The notes under the pieces are model-generated. The model was given only the letters and a program-made list of their open reading frames with translations, did not search any database and was not told where the DNA came from. Of a DNA stretch of 64,000 nt, positions 44,527 through 53,430 are shown one piece after another. The DNA is from Johnsonella sp. GTDB lineage: Bacteria > Bacillota > Clostridia > Lachnospirales > Lachnospiraceae. A program made the translations under genes and the position numbers. The stretch's first letter is position 1. The number at the start of each line of letters is the position of its first letter. The stretch covers positions 33,615 through 97,614 of the forward strand of contig JAUMWW010000009.1 of NCBI GenBank assembly GCA_030529445.1, in the 5' to 3' direction.

Positions 44527-45816
44527 CTAATAGCCTCTTGCCGCCAGCTTATTGAATCCGTTGGCTATCGTCGATGCGATAATGATCTGCAGCTCCGCCT
44601 CAAAGCTTCCGTCGGCATTGACACAGCCGTCCCATCCTCCGATCTGCATCTCGATATAATCCTGCATGCCTATCACTTTGCCCATCGCCGGAAATTGCAA
44701 AGTGGCATTGCCCTGTCCGCAGGAAGCGAGTGCATCCGCCTCTTCGCAGGTATCCGCCAGGGACTGCGACTTTCCGTCCTTGCCCGGGAATTCGTCCGTA
44801 ATCAAAACAACCTTGGTTCCCGCCCTGGTCACCTTCTTACAGTTCATCATCAGATCCGTATCCGGATTGCCGTAGCCCTCCTCCGTGATCAAAACGCCGT
44901 CCAGTCCCATCCAATGGCAGAGCTTTGCCACCATATCCGAATGTCTTTCCTTATCCGCAAGGAATACGTTTTCATTGGTCAAAATCACTCCCATGAAATT
45001 GATATCTTTTCCATGCCTCTTATAGCAGTCTTCGATAACGGGATTATGAAAATGGTGATATGTCGTTACCTTATCGCAGGGTGCAACACAGTTTCCCGAA
45101 ACGATGGCTCCGTCCATGATCTCCGTCGGATACATAAAAGTCGGGATAAACTGCTTTGCATCTACTCCGTAATAATAAGTATCATGGAGCAGTCCCTGAG
45201 ATTGCAGCATATGGATATATCCTATCTTCGGCAGATCCGGATATTGCGCCGCCTGTTCAAAAATAGGCTTAGTTTCATAAGTCACGATCTCATCCGGTTC
45301 GATTTCCCTTGCCGCCTCTCCCAGATACGCCGCCACTTTAAGCCCTGCAATCCTTGCCGCCTTTTCATATACATGCGTTTCGAGATGATCCGCAGGCTCC
45401 ACTACCACACAGAGATTCTGCGTCTTGGAAAAAGGACAGTAATCCGCGGCAGGTCCGCTCATATCGATTACACCCTCCTGAAAACCGACAATCTTGCCGA
45501 CGGTTACCACGCAGCAGCCTTCTAAGGCATGCGTCCTTCCCTCTCCGACCTGAGGAGAAACTTTCCCGATCACACCCGGAAATATACTTCCCGAACCGCT
45601 TACCTTTACCCGAGGCTCTATAACATCTTTTACGGGGGTGATTCTGGTCGATTCTCCCGGCTTTGCAATTTCGAGCTTGCAGGACACCAGCTTATCATCC
45701 TCCAAAACCAGCTCTTCAACCTCTGTTTTGTTGACATATAAAATTCCGTCTTTCACCAGAGTTTTCTCGTCGAATTGGATATCTTTTATAAAAATTCTTC
45801 CCAATTCAAGCTTCAT
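44527..45816 (-). CDS. grdE: Glycine/sarcosine/betaine reductase component B proprotein
   Basis: The 429-residue proprotein is expected to be cleaved into two subunits, with a pyruvoyl group made at the new N terminus to bind the amino acid. The cleavage motif SGNCVAPCDK is present, with Cys243 the likely precursor of the pyruvoyl group. The C-terminal half has the typical DTCEEADALASCGQGNATLQ segment. The start at 45816 follows AGGAGG; 24 upstream codons to a GTG were discarded. It lies between the NSS transporter and grdB, 55 bases upstream of grdB. Confidence 0.92.
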   Translation of the reverse strand: MKLELGRIFIKDIQFDEKTLVKDGILYVNKTEVEELVLEDDKLVSCKLEIAKPGESTRITPVKDVIEPRVKVSGSGSIFPGVIGKVSPQVGEGRTHALEGCCVVTVGKIVGFQEGVIDMSGPAADYCPFSKTQNLCVVVEPADHLETHVYEKAARIAGLKVAAYLGEAAREIEPDEIVTYETKPIFEQAAQYPDLPKIGYIHMLQSQGLLHDTYYYGVDAKQFIPTFMYPTEIMDGAIVSGNCVAPCDKVTTYHHFHNPVIEDCYKRHGKDINFMGVILTNENVFLADKERHSDMVAKLCHWMGLDGVLITEEGYGNPDTDLMMNCKKVTRAGTKVVLITDEFPGKDGKSQSLADTCEEADALASCGQGNATLQFPAMGKVIGMQDYIEMQIGGWDGCVNADGSFEAELQIIIASTIANGFNKLAARGY

Positions 45817-45969
45817 ACAATAATACCTCCTCTCTTTCATACGCATGCTGCCGGTTTCGACAGTTTTGACTCCTCGTCCCGCCGGCATTGTGCAAAACAG
45901 TTACTTCATCAAGAAACAAGCATAATCGCGATCCGTCTTGTTTCCGAAATACTTACTTATGCCGCCGAC

Positions 45970-47325
45970 TTAGGGAACGATTCCAAGACCTCTCAGAAGA
46001 ATTACCACCAAAACAACAGGAATAACTACAACCACAACGGGCTTCCACCAGCTTTCCACCTTAAACTTTTTGGCACCCGTATTAATATCATCTCTGAATC
46101 CCTCAAACTTCCAAACAATGATCGTGTAGAAGGAAAGTATGATCGCTCCGATCGGCATCAGCAGATCTCCCGAAAAGAAGTCTACAAAATCAAAGATGGA
46201 CTTCCCTATAATGGTCACTCCTTTAAGCGGTCCTTCCGAGCATGCAATCGGAATCACAAAAATCAAAATCAAAGCCAATCCCATCCAAACCGCCTTCTTT
46301 CTCTCGATCTTCCCGAGTTCGGAAATCGTAGTGAGCACCGGCTCAAAATAGCCTAACGCGGAGGAAAGCGCGGCAAAGAAGAGAAGAAGAAAGAATGCCG
46401 AACCGAATACCTGACCGAAGGGCATCTTGGAAAAGAGATTGGACATCGTCACGAATAATAAATTCGATCCGGAATCTGTAGGAAGACCCATTGCAAAAAT
46501 CGCCGGAAAAATCATAAGCCCCGCAAGCAGCGCCGCACCGGTATCGAATCCTATTACCATCAGTGCGTCCTCGGGTACATTGCTGTCTTTTTTCAGATAG
46601 CTTCCGTAGATGAATCCGCCTCCGCTCGCTATTCCTACGGAGAAGAAGCACTGTCCGAGAGCTCTGAGGAATGCCTGACCGGTAAGCTTGGAAAAATCAA
46701 CGGTCAAATACCATTTCACGCCTTCCATCGCGCCCGGAAGCGTCAGGGAACGTATCGCCAGGATGATCAGCATGAAGAAGAGAGCGGGCATCATCACGGA
46801 GCAGGATTTTTCAAGTCCTGAATTCAAGCCCAACGAAGAAATAATTCCTACGATCACCATTCCCAGCACCGTAAAAAAAATCAGCTGAGCGGGATCTGCC
46901 AGAAAATTAGTAAAGCTGGAGGAATATTGCTCCTGGGAGAGATTGTTTAACTGCCCGCTGACGATCTTGACAAAATAGGATATAATCCAGCCCATGATTT
47001 GAAAATAATAGGTCAGAATAAAAAATGCCGCAAGGACTCCCGTCCATCCGAAAGCTACCCATGGACTTCCCTTTTTGGTCAGGCTTCTCATTCCGGGAAC
47101 CGGGCTCTTCTGCGACTTTCTTCCCAATCCGACCTCCATAAAAAAGAGCGGCACGCCGATGACCAGACAGATCAGAACATACATCAATACAAAAGCTCCT
47201 CCGCCCATAGTTCCTACAAGATAGGGGAATCTCCATATATTCCCCAGTCCTATGGAAAATCCTGCCGCCGCCATAATATATCCGAATCGGCTTCCCCAAT
47301 TGCCCCTGTTTTCATTTTGACTCAT
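45970..47325 (-). CDS. Sodium-dependent transporter of the NSS (SNF) family
   Basis: The 451-residue protein has about eleven or twelve membrane helices and begins with SRFGYIMAAAGFSIGLGNIWRFPYL, the conserved first-helix sodium and amino-acid site. Members import amino acids with sodium. Placement directly before grdE and grdB suggests that it brings in glycine or a related substrate for the reductase, which is inference from context. AAGGAGG lies 8 bases before the ATG at 47325. Confidence 0.9.
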   Translation of the reverse strand: MSQNENRGNWGSRFGYIMAAAGFSIGLGNIWRFPYLVGTMGGGAFVLMYVLICLVIGVPLFFMEVGLGRKSQKSPVPGMRSLTKKGSPWVAFGWTGVLAAFFILTYYFQIMGWIISYFVKIVSGQLNNLSQEQYSSSFTNFLADPAQLIFFTVLGMVIVGIISSLGLNSGLEKSCSVMMPALFFMLIILAIRSLTLPGAMEGVKWYLTVDFSKLTGQAFLRALGQCFFSVGIASGGGFIYGSYLKKDSNVPEDALMVIGFDTGAALLAGLMIFPAIFAMGLPTDSGSNLLFVTMSNLFSKMPFGQVFGSAFFLLLFFAALSSALGYFEPVLTTISELGKIERKKAVWMGLALILIFVIPIACSEGPLKGVTIIGKSIFDFVDFFSGDLLMPIGAIILSFYTIIVWKFEGFRDDINTGAKKFKVESWWKPVVVVVIPVVLVVILLRGLGIVP

Positions 47326-47422
47326 AAAATATCCTCCTTTCGTGAGAATATACAATGGTTTCAGATTACCGGAAGAACAGTTATAACAAAGATTTAGGAA
47401 TGATCGCGATTACCTTGTTAAA

Positions 47423-47451
47423 AGAATAGCATTTTGCTTTTAAAATATCAA
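47423..47451 (-). promoter_or_regulatory. Candidate promoter of the NSS-grdE-grdB unit
   Basis: On the minus strand TTGATA (47451-47446), 17-base spacer, TATTCT (47428-47423). It leaves a leader of about 90 bases before 47325. The 335-base gap 47326-47660 holds this, the divergent promoter at 47606-47634 and otherwise only AT-rich sequence. Confidence 0.45.
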
Positions 47452-47605
47452 TATTTTTTATGTATCGTCCTGTTACTTTCTGTTATATTTTTTATTTTTG
47501 TCACAATGATGAAATTTCAATTATTTTTTTGTTTAAAAACACTGTGAAATTATTTTTTATTTATCAGTTTTTTATATTTTTTGTCGAGAATAAGAAGATG
47601 TTCTA

Positions 47606-47634
47606 TTGACTTCTGCATAAAAATACAGTACAGT
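47606..47634 (+). promoter_or_regulatory. Promoter of the DUF3298 lipoprotein gene
   Basis: TTGACT (47606-47611), 17-base spacer, TACAGT (47629-47634). It is about 26 bases upstream of the start codon at 47661. Confidence 0.65.
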
Positions 47635-47660
47635 GAAAATAAAAATGATGGGGGGAAGCT

Positions 47661-48632
47661 ATGAAAGAAAAAGGTTTTAGATTTTTTATCGCCGCGCTTA
47701 TCCTCGCCGCCTTTCTGAGTGGCTGCGGCAGCGATACGGGCAAGAGGGAAGAAGTCGAAAGCAGCAAAAAAACGCAGGAAACTGCAGAAAACAAAAAATC
47801 GAAAAAGTCCAAAAAAAAAGAGAAATCGAAGAAGTCTGAGAAACCAAAAAACACCGAAGAAACAAAAGAGAGGCAGGAGCAGGATCCGGGTACGTCCGTG
47901 ATTCCTCCTTACGAGATAAAGCAAACCTTTTATGAAGAGATGCATGCAGATGACGGCGTCCTGATATGGCGGGATGAGCTGTTTCAGCCCGTTTTTTCGG
48001 GCGGGAGCAAAGCGGCAAAGAAAATGAATGCCATATTCGAAAATGATATTCCCGATACCCTCTCTCTGGATGATCCCTCGCTAATACTCGATATGTATTA
48101 CACAGGTCAAGGATCTGTCTATGAGGAGACAAATAACGGCAGGGTCGGCGGCTTCAAGATAGAATGGAAGGAGTCTTTTCGGCATCAGAACTATATTTCC
48201 TTTGTCAGCTATGAGGAATATGACGGTCTCGGAACGCACGGCACCCTCCAGAGATCGGGGTATACCTTCGACTGCGCAAGCGGAGACCTCTTAAAGCTGA
48301 GCGATGTATTGTCCCTTCACTCCGACCAGCTCACGGAGAGAATTTATCAGGAATACATCGCTTATCACGCCGCCCTCGGCGACGGCTTCGATATGCTGGC
48401 ACAGGGGATCTATGAGGGCGGCTATGACGAATATTGGGCCGATTCGGTTAGGAAACAATGCGGGGAGGATGCCGTTTTCTGGTTAGCTGATGACGGTCTG
48501 CATATATATTTTCACCAGTATACCTTCTTCTACGCCATCGGAGAAAGCGAACTCGTGATACCCTACGAGCGTTCTGATCTGCTTCGTCCGGAATTCGCAT
48601 CTTCGCCCTCCTCGTCCTCCCCTGCTCCTTGA
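47661..48632 (+). CDS. DUF3298/RsiV-like extracellular lipoprotein
   Basis: The 323-residue protein has a lipobox (LSGC, Cys22), a very Lys/Glu-rich spacer (about residues 25-75), and a C-terminal region with the DUF3298 hallmark IYFHQYTFFYAIGESELVIPY near residues 285-305. The preceding DUF4163-like segment (RWDEL-like strands, HQNYISFVSYEEYDGLGTHG) is also typical. Related domains bind lysozyme in RsiV or act in PdaC deacetylases. No polysaccharide deacetylase domain follows here, so a binding role is likely. The stop codon abuts the stop of the convergent dehydrogenase gene. Confidence 0.8.
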   Translation: MKEKGFRFFIAALILAAFLSGCGSDTGKREEVESSKKTQETAENKKSKKSKKKEKSKKSEKPKNTEETKERQEQDPGTSVIPPYEIKQTFYEEMHADDGVLIWRDELFQPVFSGGSKAAKKMNAIFENDIPDTLSLDDPSLILDMYYTGQGSVYEETNNGRVGGFKIEWKESFRHQNYISFVSYEEYDGLGTHGTLQRSGYTFDCASGDLLKLSDVLSLHSDQLTERIYQEYIAYHAALGDGFDMLAQGIYEGGYDEYWADSVRKQCGEDAVFWLADDGLHIYFHQYTFFYAIGESELVIPYERSDLLRPEFASSPSSSSPAP

Positions 48633-49688
48633 TCAGCTCACCTGTTCATTGATCAGCAATACTTTTCCCCTGACCAGACCGGGCGTTTTAAAAAGCGCAA
48701 ACGCCTCTACGGCTCTGCTCAGGGGAAGTTTTTTATAAATAAACTTCTCGTCAAATCGCAGCTTTTTATTCGCAAAAAACTTCGCCGTCAGCTCCCACTC
48801 CTCTCCGGGGAAGGGGGCGCTGTAAGACATCCAGGAGCCGGTCAGATAGAATTCCTTCCGGTTCATCTTCTCCCAGAGCACCGGTGTAAATACCAGATTT
48901 TCATGCGGCGTTCCGATAAAGCAAAGCCTCGCCTTCGGCGCGGCAAGCTCAAATGCCGTATACATGGTAGAAGTCTGACCTGCGGTTTCAAACACATAGT
49001 CATAGCCTCTTCCCCCCGTCTTCTCGCCCGCTTCCTGCAAAAATCCCTCGTTTTTCGTATCGATCACGCTGTCTGCCCCCAGTGCCTTCGCAAGCTCGAG
49101 GCGCTCCCTGCTGATATCAAAGACCGTGATATGGGCCGCGCCAAATGCCTTCGCCCATTGCATCGTAAAAATTCCAATCGTTCCGGCTCCGAGCACCGCC
49201 ACATTCCTGCCGCCCTCGTAACGATTCTGCCGGATGCCGTGCAGCGCGACCGTAGCCGGCTCAAACATCGCACCGCATTCATAGGATATCGAGGGATCAA
49301 ACGCCACGACATTGCGCTCCGGAACCACGATATACTCCGCATTGCTGCCCTGCTGCCTCGAACCGATGAAGCTATAGCTCCTGCATAATGCATAGTTTCC
49401 CTTCTGGCAGTCTTCACAGCGCATACAGGGCAGAAGAGGAATGCCGGATACCCTGTCGCCGGGCTTCACCCTCGTCACGCCCTCTCCCGTCTCGATGACG
49501 TCTCCGGAAAACTCATGTCCCAGCACGATCGGATAAAAATGTGCTCCGTTTTTTAACACCCTCGGAATATCGGAACCGCAGATCCCGGATACCCTGACCC
49601 TTATTTTCACGCCGCCTTTCTGCACCTTCGGCTCTTCATAATCCATATACCTTACATCTTCATTTCCGCAAACAACCGCTGCCTTCAC
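48633..49688 (-). CDS. Zinc-dependent alcohol dehydrogenase, galactitol-1-phosphate dehydrogenase-like
   Basis: The 351-residue medium-chain dehydrogenase has the catalytic zinc site (GICGSD, GHEFSG), the four-cysteine structural zinc loop CMRCEDCQKGNYALC, and a GAGTIG cofactor site. It probably oxidises a sugar alcohol or its phosphate, matching the kinase and sugar transporter upstream. The start is GTG at 49688, immediately after the kinase stop, with AAAGGA upstream. It is the last gene of the operon and has no clear terminator. Its exact substrate is unknown. Confidence 0.85.
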   Translation of the reverse strand: MKAAVVCGNEDVRYMDYEEPKVQKGGVKIRVRVSGICGSDIPRVLKNGAHFYPIVLGHEFSGDVIETGEGVTRVKPGDRVSGIPLLPCMRCEDCQKGNYALCRSYSFIGSRQQGSNAEYIVVPERNVVAFDPSISYECGAMFEPATVALHGIRQNRYEGGRNVAVLGAGTIGIFTMQWAKAFGAAHITVFDISRERLELAKALGADSVIDTKNEGFLQEAGEKTGGRGYDYVFETAGQTSTMYTAFELAAPKARLCFIGTPHENLVFTPVLWEKMNRKEFYLTGSWMSYSAPFPGEEWELTAKFFANKKLRFDEKFIYKKLPLSRAVEAFALFKTPGLVRGKVLLINEQVS

Positions 49689-49689
49689 T

Positions 49690-51198
49690 TTATTCTTCCT
49701 TTCCGCTCCTGCGCATCAGCTTCTTAAGGCTTTCATAGAGCTCTCTGTAAATCTCGTAATTCCTGTCATAAATCTCCCTGTTCTTCGGATCCGGCTCGTA
49801 ATATGCCCTATCCCGTATCGTCCTGCCGACGGCGTCCTCAAAATCCTTATAGAGCCTGACGCCGACTCCCGCAAGAAGCACCGCGCCCAAGGTGGTCGCC
49901 GTGTCCGAAGAGGGAACGCAGATCGCCTTTCCCGTAATATCGGCTTTGATCTGCATCCAGAGAGCGGAATTTGCCGCCCCTCCTACCGCTCTTAACACGT
50001 CTACACAGGCGCCTGCCGCCTCCGCCGTTTCGATATTATGCCGCAGGGAAAATGCCACTCCCTCCATGGCTGCACGGAGAAAATGTCCTCTGCTCTTGGA
50101 AAAATCCAAGCCGTAAAATACCCCCTTTGCATAAGGATCCCAGATCGGCGTCCTCTCCCCTGCCATATACGGAAGAAAAACCACTCCCTCGCTGCCCGGA
50201 GGAATCTTTTTTGCCAAATCGTTAAGCGCCTCAAAAGAATCGCTCTGCATCCTTTCTTCGGCTGCAAACTCCTTTTCAAACCATTTCATTACTCCCGCCC
50301 CGCCCACGGTGCCGCCTTGAAGCAGCCACCGGTCGGAGCTTGCATGAAATCCGAGAATCAGATTGCGATCCGCCTTATAGCTGTCCATGCAGATGCTCAT
50401 TCCTCCCGCCTGTCCTCCCTGCTCCTGGGTCTGCCCCGGCTTGACCACGCCGGCGCCCAGTGTTGCGCAGGCGGCATCCAATGCCCCGGCAACGACGGGA
50501 GTTCCTTCACAGAGCCCGGTTTCCTGCGCCGCCTTTCGGCTTACGTTTCCTACCACCTGATGGCAGGGATGGATCTCCGGAAGGAAGGAATCCTCAATGC
50601 CGAGCTCTCTGCAAAGTTCCCTGTCCCATTTTCCTTCCCTCATATTAAAACATGACCAGCCGTAGCCCTGGGAAAGATCCTGGGTGATTTTTCCCGTCAG
50701 TCGGTAAACGATATAGCTGTTTGACTGCAAAATCTTATCCGTTTTATTGTATATCTCGGGGCTTTCCTCCTTATACCATAAGACCTTCGGCATTGTATAA
50801 GAGGGTTTGAGAGGGTTTCCGGATACCTCAAATAAGACCTCCTCCCCGATTTGCTCCCTCAGCCTCGCGCAGATTTCCTCCGCCCTCGTATCCATCCAAA
50901 TCGGGGTCGGGCAGAGCACATCCCCTTGTCTGTCGAGTGGTATCGCGGACCAGCTCTGCCCGTCCACTCCGATTCCTATAATATCTCCTGCATTTACACC
51001 GCTCTTGTCCAGCACCTCTTTTGTGCTCCTGCATACCGCTTTCCACCAGTCGACGGGATCCTGCTGCGCATAGCCGGCCTTGGGATAATATACCAAATAG
51101 GCGCTGCTTGCAGAGGAAAGCAGCTTTCCTTCCTCATTAAACAACGCCGTCTTGCAAGAGCTCGTGCCTATGTCTATTCCAAGCAATACTTTACTCAA
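49690..51198 (-). CDS. FGGY-family kinase, xylulokinase-like
   Basis: The 502-residue sugar kinase has the phosphate-binding start GIDIGTSSCKTALF and the conserved D-A in GALDAACATLGAG, with the C-terminal GGAANSALWMQIKADITG. Xylulokinases phosphorylate D-xylulose to feed the pentose phosphate pathway. The start is TTG at 51198 with AAAAGGAG upstream. Its place after a ROK regulator and before a polyol dehydrogenase suggests phosphorylation of a keto-sugar made by the operon's dehydrogenases. Confidence 0.85.
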   Translation of the reverse strand: MSKVLLGIDIGTSSCKTALFNEEGKLLSSASSAYLVYYPKAGYAQQDPVDWWKAVCRSTKEVLDKSGVNAGDIIGIGVDGQSWSAIPLDRQGDVLCPTPIWMDTRAEEICARLREQIGEEVLFEVSGNPLKPSYTMPKVLWYKEESPEIYNKTDKILQSNSYIVYRLTGKITQDLSQGYGWSCFNMREGKWDRELCRELGIEDSFLPEIHPCHQVVGNVSRKAAQETGLCEGTPVVAGALDAACATLGAGVVKPGQTQEQGGQAGGMSICMDSYKADRNLILGFHASSDRWLLQGGTVGGAGVMKWFEKEFAAEERMQSDSFEALNDLAKKIPPGSEGVVFLPYMAGERTPIWDPYAKGVFYGLDFSKSRGHFLRAAMEGVAFSLRHNIETAEAAGACVDVLRAVGGAANSALWMQIKADITGKAICVPSSDTATTLGAVLLAGVGVRLYKDFEDAVGRTIRDRAYYEPDPKNREIYDRNYEIYRELYESLKKLMRRSGKEE

Positions 51199-51211
51199 TG
51201 CTTCGCTCCTT

Positions 51212-52345
51212 TTAAATACTGATTAAAAACTGGTTAATATAATATACCGCCGCACCTGCCGCAGCCACTTCCACCCTGTAACGGCATTCCAGCAGATAAT
51301 CCCTTGCCCTGTCTCCGAAAGGGTTTCTCTGATCCACTCTCTGACAAAGATCATCCAGATATTCTCCGATATTGCTTCCTATATAGCCTCCCAGAATAAT
51401 CACCCCGTCAAAAAGCATCCTGATATTATGGATCGCCAAAGCAAGATTTTCCAGATAACGATCCCAAATCTTTCGCAAATGCGGATCCCCAGCTCTGAGC
51501 TTCTCAAAAAATTCCTCCAGATTGCCCTCCGTGCAGCTGTCCAGAATCTCCGCATTGCAGACCGTATCAAAGCAGCCCCGCTTCCCGCAGTAACATCTCT
51601 GTTTGATTCCCGGATCGATGATCATATGCCCTATCTCTCCGCCTTTTTGCGTATTTCCCTCATAAACTCCGTTATTGATGATAATGGAGCCCCCCACGCT
51701 ATTGTTCAGGCTGATATAAAATCCGTTCTGAATTCTCTTATCCATCCATGATTCCATATATCCGGCGACATAGGAATCGTGAAAGAGCCTGCATTTATAA
51801 GGGATGTACTTTGCGATCTCCTCCAGCGTCTTCCCCGTAAAACCGAGGGTGTATCCGTAGGTAACCAGACCTCCGTCATCGGAAATCAGACCCGGCAGCG
51901 CAATGCCCACGCCGAGCAGATTATTTCCGATTTTCGCCTCTTTTTTTACCTTCTCCACAATTTCGGCAAGCTTTTTTAAATAGAGTTCGCTGTCCAGATC
52001 AAACTTTATTCTTTCCCTGATATCGCTGATTACCTCTCCTGAAAGATTGATTGCGACCGCACTGATATGCTTTCCGGTTAAATAAAGCCCTATTGCCGTC
52101 TTTGCATCCTTGATATAGCGGTATGCTCTCGCGCTGCGCCCTCCGGTATTCTTGATTTTTTCGGAATCATCAATCAGATTTCTCTCTTTTAAATAATTCA
52201 GATTCTGCGTGATCGTCGGCAGACTCAGTCTGAGCCTGACCAGAATATCCTGCTTGGATACCTGACCGCTCTCTCTGATATAGTCGTAGATCATTCTGCG
52301 ATTTTTTGTTTTTATCTCATTGATAAGAGATCTCCCCATATTCAT
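51212..52345 (-). CDS. ROK-family transcriptional regulator (XylR/NagC type)
   Basis: The 377-residue protein has an N-terminal winged helix (about residues 10-75) and a sugar-kinase-like ROK domain. That domain carries GVGIALPG, the zinc-binding CYCGKRGCFDTVC motif and GGEIGHM. This suits a sugar-responsive repressor. It sits inside the operon it probably controls, between the zinc dehydrogenase and the kinase. The inducer is likely the sugar or polyol metabolised by this gene set. Confidence 0.9.
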   Translation of the reverse strand: MNMGRSLINEIKTKNRRMIYDYIRESGQVSKQDILVRLRLSLPTITQNLNYLKERNLIDDSEKIKNTGGRSARAYRYIKDAKTAIGLYLTGKHISAVAINLSGEVISDIRERIKFDLDSELYLKKLAEIVEKVKKEAKIGNNLLGVGIALPGLISDDGGLVTYGYTLGFTGKTLEEIAKYIPYKCRLFHDSYVAGYMESWMDKRIQNGFYISLNNSVGGSIIINNGVYEGNTQKGGEIGHMIIDPGIKQRCYCGKRGCFDTVCNAEILDSCTEGNLEEFFEKLRAGDPHLRKIWDRYLENLALAIHNIRMLFDGVIILGGYIGSNIGEYLDDLCQRVDQRNPFGDRARDYLLECRYRVEVAAAGAAVYYINQFLISI

Positions 52346-52354
52346 ACTTTCAGC

Positions 52355-53374
52355 TTATGATATCTTAATCATTACCTTTCCCGACTTTTTATATTGCGGT
52401 TCTGTAAATACTTTTTCAATATCATCCAAATCCACGATATCCGTAATCAATGCATCGAATTGCAAAATTCCCGCCTCGAGCACCTTGATCGCCCTCTCAA
52501 AAGTATAGGGATTGATGAAGGAGGAGGTGATCTTAAGCTCTTTCTTAAAAATATCATCCGGTTTTATCGCAAGCAGCTCATCCGGTGCGGCAAGCCCGAA
52601 AAGCATCACGGTCGCGCCCTTTCCGGCATATCGAACCGCATCCGCCTGTGCATTTACATTCCCAATGCATTCTACTACTATATCAATATTATGACAAGCG
52701 CTTGTTAATGTTTTCTCAAAATCCTCCTTATAGGGATCCAGGACGATATCCGCTCCGAGCTTTAAGCCGAGCGCTCTCTTCTCCTCGATCGGCTCGGAAA
52801 GAATGATCTTGGAAGCGCCCGCATGTCTGGCAAGCTGAAGCATGATCATCCCGATCGGTCCTCCGCCGAGAATCAAAACCGTATCGCCGAGCCGGATATT
52901 GCAAAGATCGATTCCGTGCAGGCAGCAGGAAAGCGGCTCCGCCATCGCAGCCTCGATAAAGCTGAGCTTATCCGAGCAGGGATATACCTGCTTTTCCCGC
53001 AGTATCACATATTCGGCGAATCCTCCGTGAGCCGTCGTGCCTATTCCGATATTATTGGTACAAAACTGCTGTTTTGCATTTCTGCAAAAATAGCATTCTC
53101 CGCACATATCATTCGGATCCGCGCTCACATGCTGCCCCACCTTGATGTTTCTTACCTCCGAGCCCACCTCATGCACGATGCCGGAAAATTCATGCCCGGG
53201 AATCAGAGGAGGATTTACGGCAAAGGCTCCGCCCTCTCCGTTAAAAATATGCATATCCGTACCGCAGACTCCGCAGTATTTTACCTGAATCATCACCTCA
53301 TTGCTTTCGAGCTTGCGCAAGTGGATCTCTTCCACTCTTAAGTCTCTCTTTCCGTGATAAACCGCTGCTTTCAT
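52355..53374 (-). CDS. Zinc-dependent alcohol dehydrogenase, sorbitol/threonine dehydrogenase-like
   Basis: The 339-residue medium-chain dehydrogenase has GVCGTDMH, GHEFSG, the structural zinc loop CGECYFCRNAKQQFC and a GGGPIG cofactor motif. It probably oxidises a polyol carbon to a ketone. GAGGAAAG precedes the ATG. It is downstream of the ABC permease and upstream of the ROK gene, and is a second dehydrogenase of the operon. Confidence 0.88.
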   Translation of the reverse strand: MKAAVYHGKRDLRVEEIHLRKLESNEVMIQVKYCGVCGTDMHIFNGEGGAFAVNPPLIPGHEFSGIVHEVGSEVRNIKVGQHVSADPNDMCGECYFCRNAKQQFCTNNIGIGTTAHGGFAEYVILREKQVYPCSDKLSFIEAAMAEPLSCCLHGIDLCNIRLGDTVLILGGGPIGMIMLQLARHAGASKIILSEPIEEKRALGLKLGADIVLDPYKEDFEKTLTSACHNIDIVVECIGNVNAQADAVRYAGKGATVMLFGLAAPDELLAIKPDDIFKKELKITSSFINPYTFERAIKVLEAGILQFDALITDIVDLDDIEKVFTEPQYKKSGKVMIKIS

Positions 53375-53430
53375 CTCTCTTTCCTCTCCGATGGAGATCT
53401 CTTTTTTCCATCCCTCTCTTTTTAAGTTCT

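Noticed and set aside
45849..45887. Stem TGCCGG/CCGGCA between the NSS gene and grdE, considered as a riboswitch
   Set aside because: It has no match to the glycine, guanidine or fluoride riboswitch consensus that I know, and the loop is long. It is probably an ordinary leader hairpin.
47326..47660. Glycine riboswitch in front of the NSS-grd unit
   Set aside because: None of the conserved core segments of the glycine riboswitch is present in the 335-base gap, which is AT-rich.
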